A stretch of 23,376 bases of DNA from Chromera velia (taxonomy: Eukaryota > Sar > Chromeraceae), in the NCBI GenBank assembly GCA_018398765.1, contig JAHBMJ010005866.1:30617-53992 (forward strand), read 5' to 3'. Positions 9,768-18,540 of the stretch are shown here, one piece after another. The position numbers and the translations under genes are program-made. A model generated the notes under the pieces. The model had not been told where the DNA came from, ran no database searches, and saw only the letters and a list, made by a program, of their open reading frames with translations. Position 1 is the stretch's first letter, and every line of letters begins with the position of its first letter.

Positions 9768-11512
9768 CCGGTTGGACCGCCCTGAACGGTATGATAAGGA
9801 AAACATTTATCATCATGCTTCGTTCAAAACCGGAAAAGGTCAGTCAAATGGTTGGAAGTCACCCGACTGAGTGCACTCAACAATTGAATCAGAGGGACCA
9901 GGTTGGCCACCTGTGAACTCTGAAACAAAAAAAACAGACAGGGAAAAACCCGGCAGGCCAAGATGGCCGACTGACCAATTGAGTTGAGAAGATGGATAAC
10001 AACTGTTGTCCAGGACTATCCAGTGCGCCGAAACGTGCGATATACACCTCAAATTTTGAGGAAAGCTCAAAGGAAAAACGAGACAGGAAGATGGGTTTCT
10101 AAACACGATGGTCGAACCAACATCTCCAACAATGAAATCACCTCGAAAGCACACACTGGGTGACCTGAGCGTTACGATCAATGAATTGTCTGAAGAACGC
10201 CTTGGAGAACTTTGATTGTGACCGGAAAAGACATTTTCCGAGCTATATACCGTATATTTCACCATACTTTGCCCACCGGGGTTTCGGGTCCTCCACCTAA
10301 ACATACCAAGTTTGAAAAAACTCCAGATAAATCTATGTAAAGAGTCCGCCCAAAAGTGAGGGGGCACTCATGCATTGCAGCCTACAAGAAGCGTGCACTG
10401 CCTCAGTCACAGCTCAGGATTCCTCAATCTAACCTAGAGAGAGAAAAGAGTCATCAGCCTCCCGGGTGGACGGTCTGGTGGGTGCCCTGCAGAAAGAAGA
10501 AAGCGACACATATAGAAAGAGGGACATGCAGGGAAACGGATGGGCAAATCTTTCAGTTCTTATCACTCCAATAAAAATTTGATAGAAAAGGCTGTTCTAT
10601 GGACCCCTCCGACCTTAAAGATGTAATCAGCAACTTTGGAGACCCCCATTTGGTTACTTGAGCTGTGACCCAAGATCTGCCCCTACCTCAACTTTGCACG
10701 ATCTCTCCAGCCAAAAAAGAGACGGCAAAGAAATGCATGCACGGGCGGCCCCGGAAGGCAGTGCGAAAGTGGGCAAAGTATAGGTAAATCTGGTATAGGG
10801 ACGCTCAAGGCACTCATATATAAGCTAGCGCCGAGGTGGCTCGGAAAGCCTTTCTTCATGCCAGACATGGGACCGACCACCAAATTGAAATCCAACTTTT
10901 CTGTCAGCTTGGCTGCAGATTCGGCTCTCACAATACATGCAAGGTACCATCAGGAAGAACAACACAAGCATAGGGAGAACAGTCATATGGCAGAGTTGAT
11001 AAACCAGCCAAGGCAGCAAGAGAATCTAAAAAAGAAGAGCAAAGAGAACTTTGGTGAAATCGATTCCAAAGGGCGCGGTCGATTTTTTTTTTCGAATAAG
11101 TTTATTTTGACTGACCTTGATACGACCAAGAAGCCCGAGTAACCAAAGGGAAGTACTGCTCTTTCTCTTTTTCTGACTGAGCTAAATACTGAGCCATCAG
11201 AGCACCGAGCCATCAGAACCGATTTGATTTCTGCGTGGGTCCCGAGCTATGAATTGAACCCGATTTTTCAAGCATTGCGTTCACATTTTTGCCACCCTTG
11301 TCTGTGTGCAGGAACACGGGGAGGTCTCGGCATTGTGAGAAGAAGGTCCTGAATTGACAAATCGTGTCAGTTATCAGCACTGCTCCTTCTTAAAGCAACG
11401 CACACCGCTACCTTCTTGTGTTCTTATGATTGACTGCATTCTTCTTTTCAATCATTAAATCAGACCTTTCTCTCGTTCACTTTGTGTCCTTGTTTTGTAT
11501 AACCCAAACAAA
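9768..11512. other. unassigned part of the retrotransposon 3' region
   Basis: About 1.7 kb between nested element 1 and the accessory ORF. A 175-codon minus-strand frame spans 9840-10367, but it shows no motif or clear codon signal, and several plus-strand frames are shorter. A TATATAA-like box lies near 10818. A short repeat, GAGCCATCAGA, occurs twice within 11189-11217. The stretch before 11513 is T/C-rich and ends in ACCCAAACAAAATG, so it may serve as the 5' leader of the accessory ORF. I see no gene I can support. Confidence 0.45.
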
Positions 11513-12099
11513 ATGTTGGGCACTAGCAGTTTTGATTTGAGATTTACCACCCCTACCTCCCTTTTTCCCCAGTCAACTGCCCTTTCTACAATCAAAAAGG
11601 AATCCGGCAGTTATCTCTCCGAGCTCTAGGGTATTTGACTGTTTTAATTACAATTAAGATTCTATAGGTAAAATCATATAAAAGACATAATAAAAAACAT
11701 AAATTATTCAAACATTTCAGGCTGAAGGAACGTAGTTCTTCTTAAAAAGCTTAAATCTAGTGAAATTAAACGTGATTACGGGTGAAACTAATCATATACC
11801 CCCCTTTTTATAGTATGTCTCTTACAACTGATTACAGCATGTTTTATAAAAGGTCATCAATAATTTTTTGACGTCTTAGGTCTCTGTGTGACACTTTCTG
11901 TTTTTTGCTCACTGCACTGTATGGCACTACAATGTGTATAAGCTGCCAGTCAGTGTGTGTAACGCGCCCGACTGTCTTACTCGGTCTTGCAGACAGAGTT
12001 TAGAACCGTTTCCTTCTCCACCCCCTCCCCCTGCAAGACCTAATCCACCCAAACTAAGAAGGGCCACGTTTTGGTTCCCCTGAAGGAAAAGATAAGAAA

Positions 12100-12276
12100 C
12101 TACTTCTCATTTTCCTCCTCCTTCTCCTCTCCGTCTTCCTCCTCCTCCTCCTCCTCCTCGTCGTCCCCCGCTTCCTTGCCCCCACTCTGCTCTTCCTCAT
12201 CGAAACTGTCATGGATGATGTCTCCCTCCTCCCCTGTTTCTTTTTCACCGTAGCACACGCAGATTGCTCTCCTGCC
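12100..12276 (-). CDS. possible antisense exon with acidic C-terminal tail
   Basis: On the minus strand a 58-codon frame ends at TAG (12100-12102). Its translation holds GDIIHDSFDEEEQSGG followed by a run of Glu and a mixed Glu/Lys end. Acidic tails like this are common at the ends of chromatin and ribosomal-stalk proteins. There is no ATG; the frame would have to be the last exon of a spliced or captured gene. The Glu run alone would arise from the CTC/CCT repeat, so only the flanking residues argue for coding. Confidence 0.2.
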   Translation of the reverse strand, partial: GRRAICVCYGEKETGEEGDIIHDSFDEEEQSGGKEAGDDEEEEEEEEDGEEKEEENEK

Positions 12277-12293
12277 TCAGTTGCTGCCCCCCC

Positions 12294-12821
12294 ATGACAC
12301 CGAAGGAGGTGATCCTTTTCAAAAGTATTACTTGCAAGCGCTCCATTCCCCCCCCCCCGCCAGGTGACCTTCCTAGTGAACTTCAAGTTCTTTTTCATTT
12401 TGTCAAGTTTTTTTTTTTTTCTTTCAGGGTCATATATTCATTCATGACAACTCTATACGAATGTAGAGAGTACCCAGCATCAGCTGTTCAAACATTTTTC
12501 TGGGCATTATACATGATGTTTAAAAGCATCAGATTGTTGGGGATAGACCAGTTATTCCACTTCTTGTTGTTATTGACTACTCGGCCTCTTCCGGGCGGGC
12601 GTAGAGCAATAGCAGCTGCGTCAAATCAGGTTAGACTGGAACCTGCAATCCGCCTGGACACTGTTGGTCTTGCGTCTGTTTTTTTTTGGGTGCACCATGC
12701 AAAAGTGGTGGGAAAAAGTCTGTTTATGGACGAAGATGAGCTGCTAAAAGTCAAGGAAGCGTTCAAAGAGCTCCTTGCTAAGGACCCTGATGTTGTGATG
12801 AATGTTGTAATTGAAGTCTAG
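12294..12821 (+). CDS. hypothetical ORF of about 175 residues inside DNA transposon 2
   Basis: Open from ATG 12294 to TAG 12819-12821. A second in-frame ATG at 12444 follows a long T run ending in TTTCTTTCAG, which looks like a 3' splice site. The true coding part may therefore be only the last ~125 codons, or an exon. Those codons give a hydrophobic middle (FFWALYMMFKSIRLLG and a run of Leu) and an amphipathic C-terminal helix (KVKEAFKELLAKDPDV). I recognise no transposase or other family. It may be a captured host exon or a transposase remnant. Confidence 0.35.
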   Translation: MTPKEVILFKSITCKRSIPPPPPGDLPSELQVLFHFVKFFFFSFRVIYSFMTTLYECREYPASAVQTFFWALYMMFKSIRLLGIDQLFHFLLLLTTRPLPGGRRAIAAASNQVRLEPAIRLDTVGLASVFFWVHHAKVVGKSLFMDEDELLKVKEAFKELLAKDPDVVMNVVIEV

Positions 12822-13973
12822 TGATGACACTATCGTATTGTGACGGTTTGATTTTGTTTTTTGAAGGAAGGTCCAAGGGGGGGGAGTGTTTACTCCATTT
12901 TACTACATATTACGGATTACGAGTTTATGAGCCCTTTCTAGACATCACCTAGAGACACAACTTTAATCGTAGATTGCGAGCTAACCAGTGAGCACTTTGA
13001 TAACATTTTGACTTTGTTTGAAGTAATTTAATGCAATAAGTCCTAAAAAAATGGTTTTTAATATAGGGGTGATGTTTAACACTAACATACCCTATGTATA
13101 ACCCCTAAAAGTCATAGAGTAATATTTTAAGTCATATACCCCAGCTCCGAGCTGACCACTTCAATTGGGGAGGAACGCTCAGCTCTTGGACAGATGCAGA
13201 CTAAGAACCGCCACCCATCCCCCCCAACCACCAAAAAAGGAGAAAGGACCACTCCTTCTACTACAGACGAGGCAGAGAAAGAGAATACAGCTCCCGCAGA
13301 GGGGATTTGCATCCCAAAAGAAACACTTGACAGAACCATGACCACTGGCAGTGACTCCGAAGTTATGATGTTTGGGGTCCCGGAAGAGGATGGAGAGAAC
13401 CTTCAGACGGTGACTAGGGTCGCCAGATGTCAGGAGGAATCAGATGCAGAATACATGGCAAGGGTCACAGCCAGTTTCCTTCAAGGAGATGGGACCCCAG
13501 GATCTGTCCCCAAGGCGCCCAAACTCGGTCCTACGACAAACCCTAACTACCCCTTCTCTCCTAAGACGCCGAGCCACCGAGTTACTCGGTTCAGTCTCCT
13601 TCCAGCCCAACAATTTGACCCTCAGGAACAGCACCAGCACTCTAGAGGTGGCCTGCGGCATTTCAGGTCCTCAATGCCCCCTCAGGATGGGATTGCCCCC
13701 CCTACCATCACTCTCCCACCAGAATTCCTGGGGACAAACACTGGAGGAAGCACCTCCGGTGCCCAATTCACCTTCTATACCACTACCACCCAGAATCCAG
13801 ATACCACGGGACCTGGTGACCAGACGACTACCGGCTTTCCCTCCAATGCAGGAATGGGCTTCCCCAATCCCCCTCCAAATTCGAACCCCCCTCCTCCCCC
13901 AAATTCTCCACCCCCTCTTCAGACAGAATTCCTGATGATTCCCCCCCAAAACATGTTTTTGGTGCAGCACCAA

Positions 13974-14082
13974 GTGTTTGTTGCATCTATAAATATGTTT
14001 TGTCATGCATCCACATCCACACAAATCCTCCTTACTCCTCCTATGCCTGAGCGTACACACCTCAACTCTTTTTCTTTTGCAG
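13974..14082 (+). other. candidate intron in the accessory ORF
   Basis: GTGTTT at 13974 falls on a codon boundary, and a pyrimidine run ending TTTTCTTTTGCAG closes at 14082. Splicing would keep phase 0 and open a frame to TAA at 14425-14427. The acceptor is convincing, the donor weak. Unspliced, the ORF ends at 14117. Confidence 0.35.
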
Positions 14083-14431
14083 AAAGAGAGAGGGCTGCAG
14101 GATGGAGAGACACCTGATGGGACTCGCACTCCCTATGCTGGGGCAGCACCGTACAGGCCCCCCGGATCAAGACGCCATCCTGGCATGGCATGGCGACGAA
14201 AGGGCCTCGCAGGGGGGATCGGCAGAGGGGCCCCGGGATTCAGAACCAACCATCGCGGCGGCTCGGGAGGGATGCAGAGGATCAGGGAAACTGGTGGGAT
14301 CTCCCTTTTGTTCCCTCAAGAGGCCCGACTCCCGGGGGGACCGCCCAAGATGGACATCCAGAGAGGTGATCGAGGGATCAACGGGCCCTTTGTCTGTTCG
14401 GCAACGGCTCGTGGATCAAAAGAGTAAATGA

Positions 14432-15840
14432 AGGAAAGAAGGGATCACCTGGTTTTTTTTTTTTTCTCTCTTCTTTTTTTTTATTTGCCATCTCTTTCCA
14501 GAAGCTTCGGTTTTACTCTTCGCTTCTGTCATCGATCTGCAACTGCCTTTGCTAAGTTTTGTTCTCGTTTTGATCTATGGTAGTTTTTTTTTCTCTTCTC
14601 TTTTCTTTAAATATTCCTCTTCTCGCTCTTAATTCTCTTGCAATACACTCGTTCTGGTTTTGTTATTGCGGCCTGGTAACACTTTTCTTTCTTTTTTTAT
14701 TCTTCATCACTCTTCTATGAGACCCTCATTGCCAAATTTTGATCAATTCATCACAACTTACTCCTTTTAGTTTTATTTTGGGAAAGACGTTTGAATGCAA
14801 ATGCACTATACAGTTAGTCGAAATTCGGACAACAGATCCTTTTGAACAACTGTTTTATCTCCTTCTGATTTCTCGACTCCCTCCCTTTGTATGATAGAAA
14901 TGAATGATATTTCATTTTCTTTCCTTTTATCTTATGATAAAATCCTGCTGGTGCTGTACTCTGTCATCTCTTCTATTCTCTTTTACACGTCTTTGCCTAG
15001 TGTTTTGCCTATTTTCTCTCTCAGACTAATTTTGTCTTTCTTTGAGGTCCCAGGAAGAACGTTGGCGCCGCCTAAGCATGCATCTTTGTGAGTATTGAAG
15101 CTTCTCTTTCATCTTTATGAATAATTCCTCTTGAGGTTGCGTTATGCCTATCCGTATTCTTCCTTTTTTTCTATTAAGGTCTCTTTTTATGGCTGTTTGA
15201 CTGACCAAAGAGTTTCTTCTTCTTTTCTTTAAATCTACTTTCTTACTCTCCATTTTTATGAAAAGCAACATGTGACAATCACAACGTTGTTGCTGGGGCT
15301 CCAGAGCCCACACAACCAGAGAACTGCACTAAAACATGTGTGTGTTTTGTCCTCTTTTTTCTCTGATCTTCTGATTCTAGGTTTTTATGTTGTTGCTAGC
15401 TTTGCATGACTGTTTGTTTCATTCTTTCCTCAACTGATGAATGGCTTAGAGATGGAGTAGCTGTTGTTAATTGTGCACAGTCTCTCTTAAAAGGAGAAAA
15501 AGAAGAAGTATCAGTATATCAATCACGCAATAGAGTACAAGTCTGTTGCTGATCATACATGACAGCCTCATGTGAAGATGGTTGCAGTTGTTTTATGATC
15601 GTGGTGCTCTCAGGGTTGCCAATCAATGCATTCATAAAGTATGGAGCAGGCAGGGAGAAAACGAAAAGTGTTCCCTCTCGATAACATTCGTGATTGACAC
15701 TATCAGATATGCCAATCGAACGCCTTACATTGTTTTGTGGTGTTTCATTAATTGTTCGAGTTGTCCCATTGTTGTCGCGTTTGCATACTCTAAGCTTGGT
15801 TGAGGAACGCTGTCAAGGATTGTGGTGTGCAGTTTTGAGT
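14432..15840. other. pyrimidine-rich stretch of the retrotransposon 3' region
   Basis: The plus strand is T/C-rich for much of this interval, most strongly to about 15360, with long T runs near 14452-14481. Only frames under 100 codons are present and none is recognisable. It contains one TGACTGACC (15198-15206). A small hairpin, AGTAGC-CTTTTT-GCTACT, closes the interval at 15838-15855. No gene can be supported. Confidence 0.5.
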
Positions 15841-16339
15841 AGCCTTTTTGCTACTATAAGTGAGAAGGATGTGTAATATGAACTTTATATCAAACTTCAT
15901 AGGAACTAAATGCATAAGTATAAGTCAAATCGATAAACCTCTCTATAAATTTCCTATGAATTAACAATCTCAAGTTGAAACACATTAAAGTTATGTGCGC
16001 GAGGACGCACAAAAGAGCTTCGCAATGCTTCGCTCTCACATAAGTGAGAGGGATGTGTAATGTTTTATTAATTAAATAACTAGTTTAAAAAAAACTAGTA
16101 AAATTGAAATAAAATCTTGTTAAAAACGAGAATCGGTCTAATTGTTAATTCTACGACTCGAGATTTTGATTTTCCTTTGAACTTACAAAAGTAAGTCAAA
16201 AAAAAAAAAAAAGGATATAATCGTTAGCTTAATACGACCCCAAAGAAAAAAAAAACCTTAGGGTGCTTTACTAAAATTAACTAAATGCATGCCTTCCTAC
16301 GCACGGCCCCAGTGTGCGATAACGGGAAAAACACCTTTT
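15841..16339. other. AT-rich segment with paired short repeats before the polypurine tract
   Basis: The phrase ATAAGTGAGARGGATGTGTAAT occurs at 15856-15877 and 16040-16061, 184 bp apart, with one mismatch. The second copy overlaps a perfect stem, CTCTCAC-ATAA-GTGAGAG. An ACTAGTTT...AAACTAGT inverted repeat lies near 16079-16099. The arrangement suggests a small decayed mobile element, but I find no target duplication. Confidence 0.4.
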
Positions 16340-16349
16340 GAAGGGAAGG
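16340..16349 (+). other. polypurine tract
   Basis: GAAGGGAAGG lies immediately before TGTTGGC, the inferred start of the 3' LTR. A polypurine tract at this place primes plus-strand DNA synthesis. ACACCTT upstream pairs with AAGGTGT across the junction, forming a small hairpin (16331-16352). Confidence 0.6.
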
Positions 16350-16949
16350 TGTTGGCATGATATCACAAGCAATTAAGCAGACTATAACCTTTAATGCTTG
16401 GTTTCAAGGAAAAATCAAGAAAATCGAGATAAGACATCAAAGATTCATGGGCAGTGACAGTGCATATGATCGACGCCCATTGTGTGCATAGCGACGCCTG
16501 GTATTAGAGTCAGAACCCACTGGCGCCGCCGCATATGAGTGATCCGAATAATGTGCGGTTATTAATCGATACCTGCATATCAAAACCGATAATCGAATTT
16601 TATCCGAATAGCGCGGTCTGAATTCGACTATCACAAAAATCGAATGTGCGCATCAAATTGAATCGAGCTTCAACTTGTGAAGAAAAAAACGTGAGGAAAA
16701 GTGGAGAGCCTTGATCGACAGAGAGCCTTGATCGACATTGTACTCAACTTATGTCTTCAATTTCTTTAAAACTTTTCATTCATCTTCGTTCATTTACTAC
16801 TAGCTACGATCATCTTTCTAGGGTATTCCCTCACTCTTCTAGTCTAACCTTCACTTCTATCGTCTAATTACCTGTAACCTTTCCCCGGCACCTTCAACCC
16901 TTCTTCTCCCTCTTGCGTCTCTGGTGAATCCCACCAGTAAGGCGTAATA
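16350..16949 (+). repeat. 3' LTR
   Basis: The shared portion with the 5' copy starts at 16495 only because the window starts there. The left edge at 16350 is inferred from the polypurine tract and a TGTT start that would mirror the AACA end of the 5' copy; here the end reads AATA (one transition). The length would be about 600 bp. It holds a 17-bp tandem duplication (AGAGAGCCTTGATCGAC, within about 16704-16737) missing from the 5' LTR. Confidence 0.8.
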
Positions 16950-16987
16950 CATGTATGTATGCGGCGGGGGCCACGGCAACGCGCATA

Positions 16988-17046
16988 AAGTATATATGCT
17001 TTTCGGGACCGCACAAGCATGCACTTGTAACTCTCTACGAGTTATA
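16988..17046 (+). repeat. direct repeat A, copy 1
   Basis: About 60 bp resembling 17268-17330: both carry a TATA-rich start, TTTTCGGGAC or TTTTTGGGAC, GAGCATGCA-type sequence, CACTT, AACTC and CGAGTTA. Copy 1 runs directly into repeat B copy 1. Confidence 0.6.
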
Positions 17047-17254
17047 CTTAAGGGGCACGCATGTGTAAAATAATTAAGGTATGTGCGATCGTGGCTCCGT
17101 GTAGTTGCTTAAGGGACACATTTTGGAATTCGGGCAACACCGTGACAGACAGAGATAGAAGCGACCCCCCCCTCCCCCCCCCAAATGAAAAAATGCATTA
17201 TGCGAGTGCGTGCGATCTGAGGGCCTCTCGGCTGATCTCAGCAGAGCTGAGCTT
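17045..17254 (+). repeat. direct repeat B, copy 1
   Basis: This copy matches 18012-18238 closely. Shared words in order: GGGGCAC, ATGTGTAAA, TAATTAAGGTATGTGCGATC, TTTTGGAATTCGGGC, CACCGTGACAGACAGAGAT, a C run, ATGAAAAAATGC, and the perfect stem CTCAGC-AGA-GCTGAG (17237-17251). Confidence 0.85.
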
Positions 17255-17267
17255 CCCCCCCGAGGCG

Positions 17268-17330
17268 ATTATACTTTTTGGGACTGCCGTGCGAGCATGC
17301 ATGCACTTACAACTCCGTGCGAGTTACTTG
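17268..17330 (+). repeat. direct repeat A, copy 2
   Basis: Second copy of the A unit, 13 bp after repeat B copy 1; see 16988-17046 for the shared words. It suggests an originally tandem A-B-A arrangement. Confidence 0.55.
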
Positions 17331-18011
17331 TCCATTGAGGATCGTTGCAGAAGTGTTGCTGATTTGGCTGTTGGAGGCCCTTTTTAGGATTAGACTCCCT
17401 GAGGTTCTCTTCCTTCTTCCTTCTTTAAAATTCCTTCCTTACTTCTTGTTTTTCTTCCTTTGCTCACCTCCTCTCTTTCTTTCTTCCATACATTTCTGTT
17501 TGCCTTCTTTCTTTTCACCTCTCTGACATTTTCTTGATGATAATTGCAAAATTTAATGAATACTTACCGTAGAGAACTTTTTTCTTTTTTTGCAAATCTT
17601 AGCCTGTTCGATCGCTCATGCAATCAAACCAACAGCGATAGACAAATAACCATGGCATGCAGACCGATGGGGTGTAGATAGGTGGGCTAGAACAAAGGCT
17701 GTTTGGTGTTTCGGGCAGTGTTATAGTATGTGACGCGATCGATACATTCTTGTATACGTGCGTGCGTTATGTATCCACGTGCGTTGATCTCTGCATATAT
17801 GTACGCATACATACATTTAATTATTCGTTTGTATGCATGTAGTTGTATTCATATGCATTTTTACCGATCAATCGCTGTATATATTGCTCGTATGCCTTAC
17901 GATAGCCTTGTAAGCCTCCGTTTTGCGTACTGAAAACTGATAATGTATGTCGGTGTGGTCAAGATTCCTCGGCTGTCTGAAGAGGATTAAGAGATTCTGG
18001 CTACTAGACTT

Positions 18012-18238
18012 ACTTGAGGGGCACACATGTGTAAAGTAATTAAGGTATGTGCGATCACGGCTCCGTATGAGTTTATGCGAGTTGCTTGAGAGGCATATTT
18101 TGGAATTCGGGCGACACCGTGACAGACAGAGATAGAAGCGACCCCCCCCCCCCCNCCCCCCCCCAAAAATGAAAAAATGCGTTATGCGAGTGCGTGTGAT
18201 CTCAGGGCCTCTCGACTGATCTCAGCAGAGCTGAGCTG
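18012..18238 (+). repeat. direct repeat B, copy 2
   Basis: Second copy of repeat B, about 967 bp after the first and in the same orientation. It carries an extra ATGAGTTTATGC-like segment and a longer C run containing an undetermined base at 18155. Confidence 0.85.
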
Positions 18239-18540
18239 CCCCGGCGGAAGTATACACAAACTTTAATTGCGTTTTGTCAAAGCTGCATGTTGGCTGGCCG
18301 CGGTCGCGGGATTTGGCCGCGGCCGGGGCATGGCGGGCCGGAAAAGGAGACGGTTAAGTTAAAGTGAGGATTGCAGATCGATTCGTCTCATTTTTGCGCT
18401 GAGGTTTTTGTACGTGGCCTGCCACATGCCGAATGAGTCATGATTTCGTTCTGATGTTGAATTATTGCTTGGAGGCCGCTTGGTGTCTGGAGGAAAAAGA
18501 AACTGCACTGTAGTGTCACAAAGAGGAAGAGAAAAGAAAG

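Larger units (their letters stand above)
11617..13153. mobile_element. nested DNA transposon 2 with its 9-bp target duplication
   Basis: The element is 11626-13144 (1519 bp). The 9 bases CTCCGAGCT flank it directly at 11617-11625 and 13145-13153. The ends are inverted: CTAGGGTATTTGACT on the left and the complement of CTGGGGTATATGACT on the right, 13 of 15 matching. Nine-base duplications are typical of Mutator-like elements, but no MULE transposase motif is visible and the inverted repeats are short. Independent support is that removing the element plus one target copy rejoins the host ORF in frame. It carries a plus-strand ORF ending at 12821, an antisense acidic frame (12100-12276), and AT-rich flanks. 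Confidence 0.75.
11513..14117 (+). pseudogene. accessory proline-rich ORF downstream of pol, split by DNA transposon 2
   Basis: An ATG at 11513 in good context (AAACAAAATG) opens a frame that runs to 11625, where DNA transposon 2 begins. After the second target copy the frame continues, unbroken, from 13154 to TGA 14115-14117. The two parts (113 + 964 nt) are in phase and would make about 358 codons. The product is unrecognised: Ser/Thr/Pro-rich and low in hydrophobic residues, with an acidic stretch (DEAEKEN), an ESDAEYMARV patch, and proline runs near residues 285-300. It looks mainly disordered. A candidate intron (13974-14082, GTGTTT to TTTTGCAG) would swap its last ~47 codons for a Gly/Arg-rich tail ending at 14427. 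It lies where some retroelements carry extra ORFs, but no envelope-like features (signal peptide, membrane anchor, Cys pattern) are seen. A captured host sequence is the main alternative. Confidence 0.5.
1..16949 (+). mobile_element. Ty3/gypsy chromovirus-like LTR retrotransposon, about 17 kb, degenerate
   Basis: Two direct repeats in the same orientation (1-438 and 16495-16949) bracket a gag-protease-RT-RNase H-integrase-chromodomain order, which is the Ty3/gypsy (Metaviridae) arrangement. The chromodomain at the integrase C-terminus places it with the chromoviruses. The inferred full 3' LTR is 16350-16949, so about 145 bp of the 5' LTR lie left of the window and the left target duplication cannot be seen. 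Gag-pol is interrupted by stops at 2147, 3260, 5027, 6539 and 7058 and by frame changes near 3718 and 4454, so this copy is very probably non-autonomous. About 8.8 kb separates the end of pol from the 3' LTR. Two nested DNA transposons account for about 2.45 kb of that; the rest, including an accessory ORF, is unexplained. Confidence 0.9.
16950..18540. other. repeat-rich intergenic region upstream of the cyclophilin gene
   Basis: No gene is supported. It holds the A and B repeat pairs described separately, a pyrimidine-rich stretch (about 17400-17530), an alternating purine-pyrimidine patch with many TGCATA/TACATA words (about 17755-17890), and a GC-rich patch (about 18293-18340) with GGCCGCGGTCGCGGG-type sequence. 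The promoter of the downstream gene should lie at its right end; I see no clear TATA box. Confidence 0.55.

Noticed and set aside
9840-10367. 175-codon minus-strand frame
   Set aside because: No motif, no recognisable family and no supporting context. Kept only as a note in the regional entry.
13194-14431. Accessory ORF as a retroviral-type envelope gene
   Set aside because: No signal peptide, transmembrane anchor, cysteine pattern or cleavage site is visible. The product looks disordered and proline-rich.
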